Source: CAJQGY01 sp964417685 (lineage in GTDB: Bacteria > Pseudomonadota > Gammaproteobacteria > Magnimaribacterales > D2472). From it: a stretch of DNA of 8,004 nucleotides. The notes below the pieces were generated by a model, which searched no databases, was not told the DNA's origin, and worked only from the letters and a program-made list of their open reading frames with translations. Positions 1-6,414 of the stretch are shown here, piece after piece. Position numbers and translations under genes: made by a program. The DNA lies in assembly GCA_964417685.1 (NCBI GenBank), contig CAYQIT010000029.1, positions 1 through 8,004 on the forward strand. Reading direction: 5' to 3'. Numbering within the stretch: position 1 is the stretch's first letter; every line of letters starts with the position of its first letter.

Positions 1-1341
1 AAATATTTTCCCTGCACTGACTCCATACTGATCAAAGGGATTTATTTGAAGCATACGCGATGTTAAAAATACTCTATGTTCCCATGATGCTATTAGATAA
101 CCTAAGTTATAAGGATTAAGTTCCTTTAGTGATATTAAGTTAACTGGAGATTCTCCATTTACTTTTTCATGATTTTCAAGATCTTCTTCACCAAAAGCTA
201 AAAGGCCTGCCTGAGCTTGAGATTGAGCATAAAGCAATGCGTTTTCTTCTTTATCTGTATCTACACAAATTATATCTGAACAAAAATAAGCGGTTCCTTG
301 GTGAAGTAATTGAAAATAAGAATGTTGCGCTGTAGAGCCAAAACCACCAAAAACCACCTGCCCAGTTTTATCAAAATAAGAGCCTTTATTGGCTCTTTTT
401 CCGATAGATTCCATTTCAAGCTGTTGTGCATAATCAGTGAAGTATCTCAGCTTCCAGCTATAAGTTAAAAGAGCTCTCGTATGCTTATTATCAAAATTGT
501 TATGCCATAGGTCGCTAAAAATAATGATCTTTATAAGCTGCTTATACTTACTATTTGAATCAAGATTTTTATCAGCCAATGAACCGCCTTTTAAAAAATC
601 TATAAAGCCCTCTCCAATCTCTAATATTGCAGCAAGAGAAATAGGTGACCAAATGGAATACCTTCCACCAATTTCATTGGGAAATTGAATCGCTGTAGTC
701 TTATCAAAATCAAACTCTTTTGCTTTATCAATTTGAGAAGTTATGCAAATAAAATGATCTTTAAACTCTAATTCACCGCCAATCCATGCTCTAGCAAAAT
801 CAAGGCTTTGCATTGTTTCGTCAGTTGAAAAAGATTTTGAAGAAACTATAAAAAATGTTTCTTTTTTGTTTAAAGGTTTAATTTCATCTTCAAATTCTTG
901 TTTGTCAGGTCCAGTTAAAAAAATATGATTGAATGACCTTTCGTGCTTTTGGGTTAATGTTTCTAAAAGAAGTTTAGGTCCTTCGAATGAGCCGCCAATA
1001 CCAATAGTAACAATATTTTTTATGCCCCTCTTGATGAGCTTTTCTTTTAGCTCAATACATTCAGAAATAGAGTTCTTTGCTATTTCATAATAACTTTCAT
1101 TTACGTTGCCAACTTTATGGCCATAGGCGCTTCTGTATATGTGATGGAGTGCTGCCTGATCTTCTGTCGTATTAATTTTATTCTCAGAAAATAGCTTTTC
1201 GATTTCATTATCAATATCTAGCTGATTGTAGATTTCATCAAGTTTATCGAAGTCCTTTTTATTAAAAGATGGAAATAGTGACTTGTATGAAATACATTCA
1301 TCTTCATATGAATATGGATAGTTATTTCTGGATTGAGTCAT
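1..1341 (-). CDS. pgi: glucose-6-phosphate isomerase, 3' end beyond the left edge
   Basis: Interconverts glucose 6-phosphate and fructose 6-phosphate in the cytoplasm (glycolysis and gluconeogenesis). The frame is open from ATG at 1341 down to base 1, giving 447 residues without a stop; the C-terminal tail lies outside. Visible family motifs are GIGGS (114-118), SSKSFSTDET (167-176, sugar-phosphate loop), GGRYS (225-229, Arg227), the catalytic Glu311 in LEMESIGK, His340 in STAQH, LLHQGT (345-350), and FDQYGVSAGK (436-445) with catalytic Lys445. All expected catalytic residues are therefore present. The protein is compact: this lysine is residue 514 in the 549-residue E. coli enzyme. Part of the saving is a shorter stretch between the active-site His and the FDQ motif. 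The ATG is the first start after an in-frame TAG, overlaps the end of pyrF by 20 bases, and has no clear Shine-Dalgarno. Identification is very secure. Confidence 0.96.
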   Translation of the reverse strand, partial: MTQSRNNYPYSYEDECISYKSLFPSFNKKDFDKLDEIYNQLDIDNEIEKLFSENKINTTEDQAALHHIYRSAYGHKVGNVNESYYEIAKNSISECIELKEKLIKRGIKNIVTIGIGGSFEGPKLLLETLTQKHERSFNHIFLTGPDKQEFEDEIKPLNKKETFFIVSSKSFSTDETMQSLDFARAWIGGELEFKDHFICITSQIDKAKEFDFDKTTAIQFPNEIGGRYSIWSPISLAAILEIGEGFIDFLKGGSLADKNLDSNSKYKQLIKIIIFSDLWHNNFDNKHTRALLTYSWKLRYFTDYAQQLEMESIGKRANKGSYFDKTGQVVFGGFGSTAQHSYFQLLHQGTAYFCSDIICVDTDKEENALLYAQSQAQAGLLAFGEEDLENHEKVNGESPVNLISLKELNPYNLGYLIASWEHRVFLTSRMLQINPFDQYGVSAGKIF

Positions 1342-1996
1342 GTATTTCTATTAATGATTTTTTAATATCGTCTGCTGCTGTAATAGGTCTGCCAATAACC
1401 AAGAAATCAGACCCATTATCAATGGCTTGTTTGGGTGTCATAACTCGAGCTTGATCGTCATCAAGACTTTTAGGTCTAATTCCAGGAGTAATAGTAAGTA
1501 GATTAGAATTGTCTTTAACTAAACTTAATTCTTGAGGAGAGCAGACAACGCCATGAATATTACTTTTCTTTGCTAGCTCAATCATCGCCAAAACCTGCTC
1601 CTCAGCCTGACGTTTATAAATATAGTTTGTATCGCTATCGCTAAGGCTTGTTAAGGCGGTTACTCCAAATATTTTTATATCTGTATTAATAATTGCAGCT
1701 ACTGACTCTTCAAGCATTTTTTGTCCACCAGATGTATGAACTGTCATCATCTTAATTGGAAGATTTATTAATCCCTCTACAGATTTTTTTACTGTGTTAG
1801 GAATATCATGAAGTTTTAGGTCTAAGAAAACATCAAAGCCTTTGGTAGCAACTTTTGTAACAGACTCTCTTCCCAATGAATTAAATGATACGCTCCCAAC
1901 TTTTACCATGCACAGATTTGGATCAAGTTGATCAAGCACTTTGTCGAATTTAACTTTATCATACTCATCTAGAGCAACAATTATCGATTTTGTCAT
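1322..1996 (-). CDS. pyrF: orotidine 5'-phosphate decarboxylase
   Basis: Catalyses the last step of UMP synthesis, decarboxylating OMP in the cytoplasm. The 224-residue protein is a complete short TIM barrel of the usual bacterial length (about 230). Motifs in order: VALDEYD (7-13, Asp10), MVKVG (30-34, Lys32), the catalytic DLKLHDIPNT (59-68) with the Asp59-Lys61-Asp64 array, TVHTSGG, VTALTSL, GVVCSPQE, TPGIRP and, near the end, FLVIGRPIT for phosphate binding. ATG at 1996 is the first possible start after an in-frame TAA four codons upstream; no Shine-Dalgarno is visible. It follows ihfB after 23 bases and its end overlaps pgi. In E. coli lapA and lapB lie between ihfB and pyrF; here they are absent, so pyrimidine synthesis is placed directly behind the rpsA-ihfB pair, three genes after the pyrimidine nucleotide kinase gene cmk. 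Confidence 0.97.
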   Translation of the reverse strand: MTKSIIVALDEYDKVKFDKVLDQLDPNLCMVKVGSVSFNSLGRESVTKVATKGFDVFLDLKLHDIPNTVKKSVEGLINLPIKMMTVHTSGGQKMLEESVAAIINTDIKIFGVTALTSLSDSDTNYIYKRQAEEQVLAMIELAKKSNIHGVVCSPQELSLVKDNSNLLTITPGIRPKSLDDDQARVMTPKQAIDNGSDFLVIGRPITAADDIKKSLIEIHDSIQK

Positions 1997-2019
1997 AGAG
2001 ATTGAATCTTAACTATATC
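1997..2019 (-). other. only intergenic gap in the window (ihfB-pyrF, 23 bases)
   Basis: These 23 bases between the ihfB stop and the pyrF ATG are the only non-coding DNA in the window. They hold no Shine-Dalgarno, no recognisable promoter and no terminator with a T-run. A small odd palindrome, AGATT-G-AATCT (1999-2009), is present, but its arms of five AT-rich bases with a one-base loop could be chance. The absence of a terminator argues that pyrF and pgi are transcribed together with the upstream genes. Confidence 0.7.
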
Positions 2020-2313
2020 TTAGTCTTGAATCAACGATTTTGAAGGCTTGAAATGCATGGTAGCTGTTTCACCTAAATAAGAGACTTCTTTGGTTTTAGG
2101 GTTAACAAACTTCCTTGGCCTAATATATTTCTTAGAAAAAGTACCAAAGCCTCTTAGCTCTACTTTTTCATCAAATGCAACGGCATCAACTATAGACTCA
2201 GTGATTGAGTCTATAGCTAATTTAATTTGTTTTTTTGTTAAGTCAGGAAACTGACTTAAAAGTTCTGTTTCAATATCTGATCGATTAAAAGTTTTAGTGC
2301 TTTTGTTACTCAC
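2020..2313 (-). CDS. ihfB: integration host factor subunit beta (HU/IHF family)
   Basis: Small DNA-bending protein of the HU/IHF family, 97 residues. IHF beta pairs with IHF alpha and bends DNA sharply during transcription, replication and recombination. The family signature is seen as ELRGFGTFS (52-60), followed by the beta-arm with RPRKFVNPKTK (65-75), whose Pro72 is the expected intercalating proline, and HFKPSKSL (87-94) at the end. RGFGTFS followed by Tyr and RPR resembles IHF beta more than IHF alpha or HU, and the position directly after rpsA is the usual ihfB location. The start is GTG at 2313, immediately after an in-frame TAA; no other ATG, GTG or TTG precedes the conserved core. 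It overlaps the rpsA stop by 8 bases. The N terminus is about eight residues longer than in E. coli, and the C terminus is slightly shorter. HU is the main alternative. Confidence 0.93.
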   Translation of the reverse strand: MSNKSTKTFNRSDIETELLSQFPDLTKKQIKLAIDSITESIVDAVAFDEKVELRGFGTFSKKYIRPRKFVNPKTKEVSYLGETATMHFKPSKSLIQD

Positions 2314-3613
2314 TTAATCTTAGTGAAATTCTTTCACGTTCAGCATCTACAGCAAAAACTACGCAATTTAATTTATCGCCTTTCTTGAATTCATCTAAAG
2401 CTTCTTTTGGATCTTCAGCATCTGAAATGTCAGATAAATGTATTAACCCATCAATATCGCCCTCAAGCCCAACAAATATTCCAAAATCTGTAATGGATTT
2501 AATCTGGCCCTCAACTTTGTCACCCAAAGCATATTTATTTGAGAATTCAGTCCAAGGGTTTGCCTTAGTTTGTTTTAGTCCTAAAGAAATTCTTCTCTTT
2601 TCATGATCTATTTCAAGAATCATTACTTTGATTTTTTGTTCCATTTCTACAACTTTTGATGGATGAATGTTTTTACTTGTCCAATCTAATTCAGATAAGT
2701 GAATTAGACCCTCGATTCCTTCTTCAAGTTGAGCAAAACAACCATAGTCGGTGATATTTGAAACTGATGCTTCATAAACACCGCCAACAGCGTAGTTGCT
2801 TTCAACGTTCTCCCATGGATCATTCTGAATCTGCTTAAGACCAAGTGATACTCTTAGTTTTTCTTTATCAAAGCTTAGGACCTTCACATCAATTTCATCA
2901 CCAAGTGATAACATTTCTGCTGGATTAGTAACTCTAGACCAAGATATGTCTGTTATGTGAAGTAGCCCGTCTAAACCGCCTAAGTCAACAAAAGCACCAT
3001 AGTCTGTAATATTTTTAACAATACCTTTTACTATCTGGCCTTCTTCTAAGTTTTTAAGAAGCTCAACTTTTACTGCTGAGTTATTCTTTTCAAGAACAGC
3101 TTTTCTAGAAAGTACTACATTGTTTCTTTTGTAATCAAGCTTAATTACTTTAAATTCTTGAACTGTATTTTCAATATCTGGAGCCTCTTTTACAGGCCTT
3201 ACATCAACAAGCGATCCAGGCAAAAAGGCTTTTACAACTTCAACTTCAACAGCGAAGCCTCCTTTAACTCTGTTATGAATTTTACCAGTAACAAATTCTC
3301 CAGTTTCAAGTGCTTCCTCAAGCATTTTCCATGTAGATATTTTTCTGGCCTTCTCTCTTGAGATTCTTGTTTCACCATATCCGTCCTCAACGGCTTCAAG
3401 TGCTACTTCCACCTCATCGCCAACAGCGATATTTACTTCGCCTTCATTGTTTCTAAACTCATCAAGAGATACAACTCCTTCTGATTTTAAGCCGACATGG
3501 ACTGTTACCCAGTCATTATCAACATCCAACACAACCCCAGAAACAATTGAACCAGGTTGCATATCAAGTGTGCTTAAACTTTCATCAAGTAAAGCTGAGA
3601 ATGATTCTGTCAT
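2306..3613 (-). CDS. rpsA: 30S ribosomal protein S1, five-domain form
   Basis: S1 binds mRNA on the small ribosomal subunit and helps unfold and load messages, especially those with weak Shine-Dalgarno sequences. The 435-residue protein consists of five S1 (OB-fold) repeats at about 19-88, 104-174, 190-260, 276-347 and 363-434. Repeats 1 and 2 are divergent, as expected for the ribosome-binding part. Repeats 3 to 5 carry the typical ITDYGAFV / ITDYGCFA / ITDFGIFV and GLLHITDIS / GLIHLSEL / GLIHLSDIS blocks. The protein ends right after DAERERISLRLSE, the end of domain 5; E. coli S1 has 557 residues and a sixth domain. The stop overlaps the ihfB start, so there is no hidden sixth domain downstream. 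ATG at 3613 overlaps the cmk stop (ATGA) and is preceded by an AAGGA nine bases away. Confidence 0.97.
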   Translation of the reverse strand: MTESFSALLDESLSTLDMQPGSIVSGVVLDVDNDWVTVHVGLKSEGVVSLDEFRNNEGEVNIAVGDEVEVALEAVEDGYGETRISREKARKISTWKMLEEALETGEFVTGKIHNRVKGGFAVEVEVVKAFLPGSLVDVRPVKEAPDIENTVQEFKVIKLDYKRNNVVLSRKAVLEKNNSAVKVELLKNLEEGQIVKGIVKNITDYGAFVDLGGLDGLLHITDISWSRVTNPAEMLSLGDEIDVKVLSFDKEKLRVSLGLKQIQNDPWENVESNYAVGGVYEASVSNITDYGCFAQLEEGIEGLIHLSELDWTSKNIHPSKVVEMEQKIKVMILEIDHEKRRISLGLKQTKANPWTEFSNKYALGDKVEGQIKSITDFGIFVGLEGDIDGLIHLSDISDAEDPKEALDEFKKGDKLNCVVFAVDAERERISLRLSE

Positions 3614-4263
3614 TTATCAAATTCCTTTTTTGCGAGCTTTTTAGTAAAGCTCAGTACTTCATCAAGGGACATTGTTGAAGAATCAATTACAACTGAGTCT
3701 TCTGCTGGAATAAGGGGAGATAATGTTCTAGTTCTATCTCTCAAATCCCTTTCTTCAATATCTTCTATCAGATCGCGCATATTAACTTCTTGGCCACGAT
3801 TCTGCAACTCTATATGCCTTCTTTTTGCTCTTACTTCACTAGATGCGGTTAGAAAAATTTTTAGCCTTGCGCTAGGGAATACTACCGTGCCCATATCTCT
3901 TCCATCCGCAACCAAACCTTTGCCATCATAAAATGATCTTTGGATATCTAATAAATTTTTTCGGGTATTCTCTTTAGAGCTTAACATTGAAGCAACTTTA
4001 GCAATTTTTTCAGATCTCAATATTGAGGTAATCTCTATTTTATCTTCGTAAACAAGCACATCTTTAAGGTTAAATGTAAATGATAGCTCTTTAATAGCTG
4101 AGCTTATATCTTTATCAGGAACACCTTTTTCATAAAGATATGCGTATGCCCTATAAAGTAAACCACTATCAAGGATATCAAATGATAAGTGGCTGGCTAT
4201 ACCCCTTGTTAGAGACCCCTTTCCAGATGCAGAGGGTCCATCAATTGTAATAATCCTATCCAT
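3610..4263 (-). CDS. cmk: cytidylate kinase (CMP/dCMP kinase)
   Basis: Phosphorylates CMP and dCMP with ATP for nucleotide recycling. The chosen start gives 217 residues, close to the 227 of E. coli. Residues 8-17 hold the P-loop DGPSASGKGS. Further family blocks are LDSGLLYRAYAY (31-42, CMP-binding region), VADGRDMGTVVFPSARLKIF (118-137), SSEVRAKRR (141-149), RDLRDRTR (172-179) and the C-terminal VIDSSTMSLDEV. An open frame extends to an ATG at 4290, but that would add nine residues before the P-loop strand and lie deeper inside aroA. ATG at 4263 has a strong GGAGAGG just upstream and places the P-loop where the family has it. The start overlaps the aroA stop by 8 bases, and the cmk stop overlaps the rpsA start by 4 bases. 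The cmk-rpsA pairing is conserved across gammaproteobacteria. Confidence 0.96.
   Translation of the reverse strand: MDRIITIDGPSASGKGSLTRGIASHLSFDILDSGLLYRAYAYLYEKGVPDKDISSAIKELSFTFNLKDVLVYEDKIEITSILRSEKIAKVASMLSSKENTRKNLLDIQRSFYDGKGLVADGRDMGTVVFPSARLKIFLTASSEVRAKRRHIELQNRGQEVNMRDLIEDIEERDLRDRTRTLSPLIPAEDSVVIDSSTMSLDEVLSFTKKLAKKEFDK
3623..3627 (-). promoter_or_regulatory. Shine-Dalgarno sequence of rpsA
   Basis: The minus strand reads AAGGA with nine bases between it and the rpsA ATG at 3613, inside the last codons of cmk. The spacing is at the long end of normal. It supports independent ribosome entry on rpsA in addition to coupling through the ATGA overlap with the cmk stop. Confidence 0.65.
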
Positions 4264-5572
4264 ACCTCTCCATATTAAGGCCAAGATCATTCATGACTTC
4301 GAAAAAGCTTGGAAAAGAAGTATAAATATTTTCACAATTTTTAACTCGAATTTTATTTGAAGAAATTAGGCTTGATATCAGAAAACTCATTGCAATTCTG
4401 TGATCTCCAAACGAATCTATTTCTTCGTCTTTAGGTCTTAATATATCCACGCCTGAAATCTCGATTCCATCCTCAAATAAAATATGTGGAACATTTAGTT
4501 TGCCAAGGCCAGATGCTACTGCTTCAAGCCTATCTGATTCTTTTACTCGAAGTTCTTTAGCGTCTTTTATTAGTGTTTTGCCATTAGCAGCAGAAGCAGC
4601 AATGCTAAGAATAGGAATTTCATCAATGATATTTGGAATAATGGAACCCCCAATTTCAGTTCCTTTTAAAGATGATGATATGACTTCGATATCTCCAACC
4701 TTTTCGTTGCATTTTATCTCTTCATTTAAAATCTTTATCTGCCCACCCATCTTTTTTAATACGCCAATAAGACCGCATCTGCTCTCATTTAAGCCAACAT
4801 TTTTTATCAGAATCTTAGAATTTTTTGCTATTAAACCAGCAACTATTAAAAAAGACGCAGATGAAAAGTCGCCTGCTACACTGTATTCTGGTTGTGATTT
4901 AAGCTCTGAGGGAAATAAAGTTATCTTTCTGCCTTGCTCATGCTCTTCAACACAAATATCGCCACCAAAATATTCAATCATTCTTTCTGTATGATCTCTT
5001 GTGATCTTTTTTTCAATAACAGTAACTTTTTTTTTGGCTGTTAAAGCTGCAAGTAATATTGCAGATTTTACTTGTGCACTCGAAATAGGCATTTCATAAA
5101 CAAAGTCCTCTTTTATACTGCCTGGATTAATTTGAATTGGAGGAGTTCCAGAATCTGCTGTTGAGATATCTGCTCCCATTAGTGTTAATGGGTCTGCAAC
5201 TCTTCTCATTGGGCGCTTAATTAAAGATTCATCTCCTGTTAATTTAGCTTTCAATCCTAGACCAGATATAAATCCTGATAAGAGCCTTATGCCTGTGCCT
5301 GAATTACCAAGATCAATAAGATCATCAATACTCTTAAAGGCTTCAGCGGAAGTTAATACATTTACATTTGTATTTAATATCTCAATCTTAGCACCTATTT
5401 GATTTAAAGCATTTGCTGTAGATATGGGGTCATTGCCATTAAGAAAACCTGAAATTTTTATATCAGCATTAATTAATGATGCAATCATAACAATGCGTTG
5501 AGAAATTGACTTGTCCCCAGGGCAAATAATTTCACCATTAAGATTTGCAGAATTGTTGGCTAAAAAGTTCAA
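4256..5572 (-). CDS. aroA: 3-phosphoshikimate 1-carboxyvinyltransferase (EPSP synthase), class II-like
   Basis: Joins PEP and shikimate 3-phosphate to make EPSP, the step before chorismate. The 438-residue protein has full family length. Visible motifs are PGDKSISQR (18-26, Lys21, Arg26), LGNSGTGIRLL (88-98), GDESLIKRPMRRVADPL (113-129), SSAQVKSAILLA (164-175), TRDHTERM (191-198), AGDFSSASF (233-241), IIDEIPILS (315-323, catalytic Asp317), ELRVKESDR (340-348) and FGDHRIAMSF (388-397). KRPM..R, MPISSAQVKSA and TRDHTE resemble class II enzymes (Agrobacterium CP4 type) more than E. coli AroA. Gly92 is the residue that is Ala in glyphosate-tolerant CP4. The start is TTG at 5572, overlapping the tyrA stop as TTGA. 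The next methionine lies after the substrate-binding Lys, so TTG is the only reasonable start. No Shine-Dalgarno is seen, so translational coupling is likely. Some pseudomonads call this gene aroF and have it fused to tyrA. Confidence 0.96.
   Translation of the reverse strand: MNFLANNSANLNGEIICPGDKSISQRIVMIASLINADIKISGFLNGNDPISTANALNQIGAKIEILNTNVNVLTSAEAFKSIDDLIDLGNSGTGIRLLSGFISGLGLKAKLTGDESLIKRPMRRVADPLTLMGADISTADSGTPPIQINPGSIKEDFVYEMPISSAQVKSAILLAALTAKKKVTVIEKKITRDHTERMIEYFGGDICVEEHEQGRKITLFPSELKSQPEYSVAGDFSSASFLIVAGLIAKNSKILIKNVGLNESRCGLIGVLKKMGGQIKILNEEIKCNEKVGDIEVISSSLKGTEIGGSIIPNIIDEIPILSIAASAANGKTLIKDAKELRVKESDRLEAVASGLGKLNVPHILFEDGIEISGVDILRPKDEEIDSFGDHRIAMSFLISSLISSNKIRVKNCENIYTSFPSFFEVMNDLGLNMERYG
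4265..4271 (-). promoter_or_regulatory. Shine-Dalgarno sequence of cmk
   Basis: On the minus strand this reads GGAGAGG, one base before the ATG at 4263. The GGAG part ends four bases before the start codon. It lies within the last codons of aroA and decides the cmk start at 4263 over the upstream in-frame ATG at 4290. It is the strongest ribosome binding site in the window. Confidence 0.8.
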
Positions 5573-6414
5573 AATGAATTTTGTTTATATTGTTTTATTT
5601 TATTTATTAGTTCTTTTAACTCATCTTTATCTGAAAATTTATTTCTAATTTCATCTAAACTATCCTTAAAAAGTTCTAGCGCTTCTATGATATTGTTTTG
5701 GTTACTATTAAAAATATCTGACCACATCTCTGGATCTGAGCCCGCAATTCTTAAAAACTCTTTAAGGCCTCCTGCTGCAAAATTATTAATATTGTTATCA
5801 TCTTGATTCATGATCGAATGGAGCAAGGAAAAAGATATTAAGTGGGGCAAATGACTAGCAAAGGCCATAGCCTTGTCGTGGTCTTCGGGGTTCATTATGT
5901 AGGGAGTGCTTCCAAGAAGCTTCCAGAGATTCATTACAATTTGCAAATGCTTATCTGAAGCGCTAAATGGGTTTAAGACTATAGTTTTCTTATTTTCATA
6001 AAGCTCATTGTTTGCTGCTTTATATCCAGACTGATCAGAGCCAGACATAGGATGAGATAGAACTAAATTACTAACATTATCAAAGTCATCAAGCATGTCA
6101 CTCTTTGAGCTTGCTGTATCTGTAATAGTTATATCTGAATTTAATAGCCCAATTTCATTAAAGTGTACAAGTATCTTTTTAGTTACAGATCCTGGAGTGG
6201 CTATAATAATTAAGTCAATTTCATTTTCATAAATTGAATTAAAGTCATCAAATATATTGATTTCTTTTTTAATAATGCCTTCATCCATAGCAATAGAAAT
6301 TGGAGAAGAATTTTGATCAAATGCAAAAATATTTAATTCATGATTATTTGTATGCAAACTTTTAGCAATTGAGCCTCCAATTAATCCCAGCCCAATAATT
6401 AGAATATTATTCAT
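5569..6414 (-). CDS. tyrA: prephenate (or arogenate) dehydrogenase
   Basis: Oxidatively decarboxylates prephenate to 4-hydroxyphenylpyruvate (or arogenate to tyrosine). The 281-residue protein starts with a Rossmann motif GLGLIGGS (8-15). Asp33 at the end of the second strand suggests NAD rather than NADP. Next come ATPGSVT (72-78), TDTASSKS (98-105), SHPMSGSDQSG (120-130) with the likely catalytic His121, SHLPHLISFSLL (187-198), and AAGGLKEFLRIAGSDPEMW (213-231). It has no chorismate mutase domain, unlike the enterobacterial T-protein, and is a stand-alone dehydrogenase. The start overlaps the hisC stop by 8 bases (ATGAATAA), and no Shine-Dalgarno is seen. The gene ends with a stop exactly at the aroA start; in Pseudomonas the two are one fused polypeptide. 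The last 30 residues are rich in Lys and Glu and look like a loose helical tail. Preference for prephenate or arogenate cannot be told from sequence. Confidence 0.95.
   Translation of the reverse strand: MNNILIIGLGLIGGSIAKSLHTNNHELNIFAFDQNSSPISIAMDEGIIKKEINIFDDFNSIYENEIDLIIIATPGSVTKKILVHFNEIGLLNSDITITDTASSKSDMLDDFDNVSNLVLSHPMSGSDQSGYKAANNELYENKKTIVLNPFSASDKHLQIVMNLWKLLGSTPYIMNPEDHDKAMAFASHLPHLISFSLLHSIMNQDDNNINNFAAGGLKEFLRIAGSDPEMWSDIFNSNQNNIIEALELFKDSLDEIRNKFSDKDELKELINKIKQYKQNSF

Noticed and set aside
301..360. The PGI motif usually written GEPGTNGQH reads GGFGSTAQH, so a conserved Glu is Gly333.
   Set aside because: The catalytic Glu is in the MES motif (Glu311) and the ring-opening His is the one in this block (His340). 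Both are present, so the enzyme should be active.
1999..2009. AGATT-G-AATCT palindrome in the ihfB-pyrF gap as a terminator or operator.
   Set aside because: The arms are short and AT-rich with a one-base loop and no following T-run on the transcript, so it is likely chance.
4264..4290. A longer cmk starting at ATG 4290.
   Set aside because: It would add nine residues before the P-loop strand without family support, while the 4263 start has a strong Shine-Dalgarno and normal spacing to the P-loop.
4500..4994. A 164-codon plus-strand open frame opposite aroA.
   Set aside because: It lies wholly antisense to a well-conserved aroA region, has no recognisable domain and no start context, and is explained by codon bias of the minus-strand gene. 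The same holds for the short plus-strand frames at 497-688, 1269-1454, 2385-2606, 3158-3361 and 3447-3644.
5565..5580. Programmed frameshift joining tyrA to aroA at TTT-TGA.
   Set aside because: The T-run would allow a +1 slip, but aroA lies in the -1 frame, and a -1 slip here would give poor codon-anticodon pairing. A TTG start by coupling is simpler.
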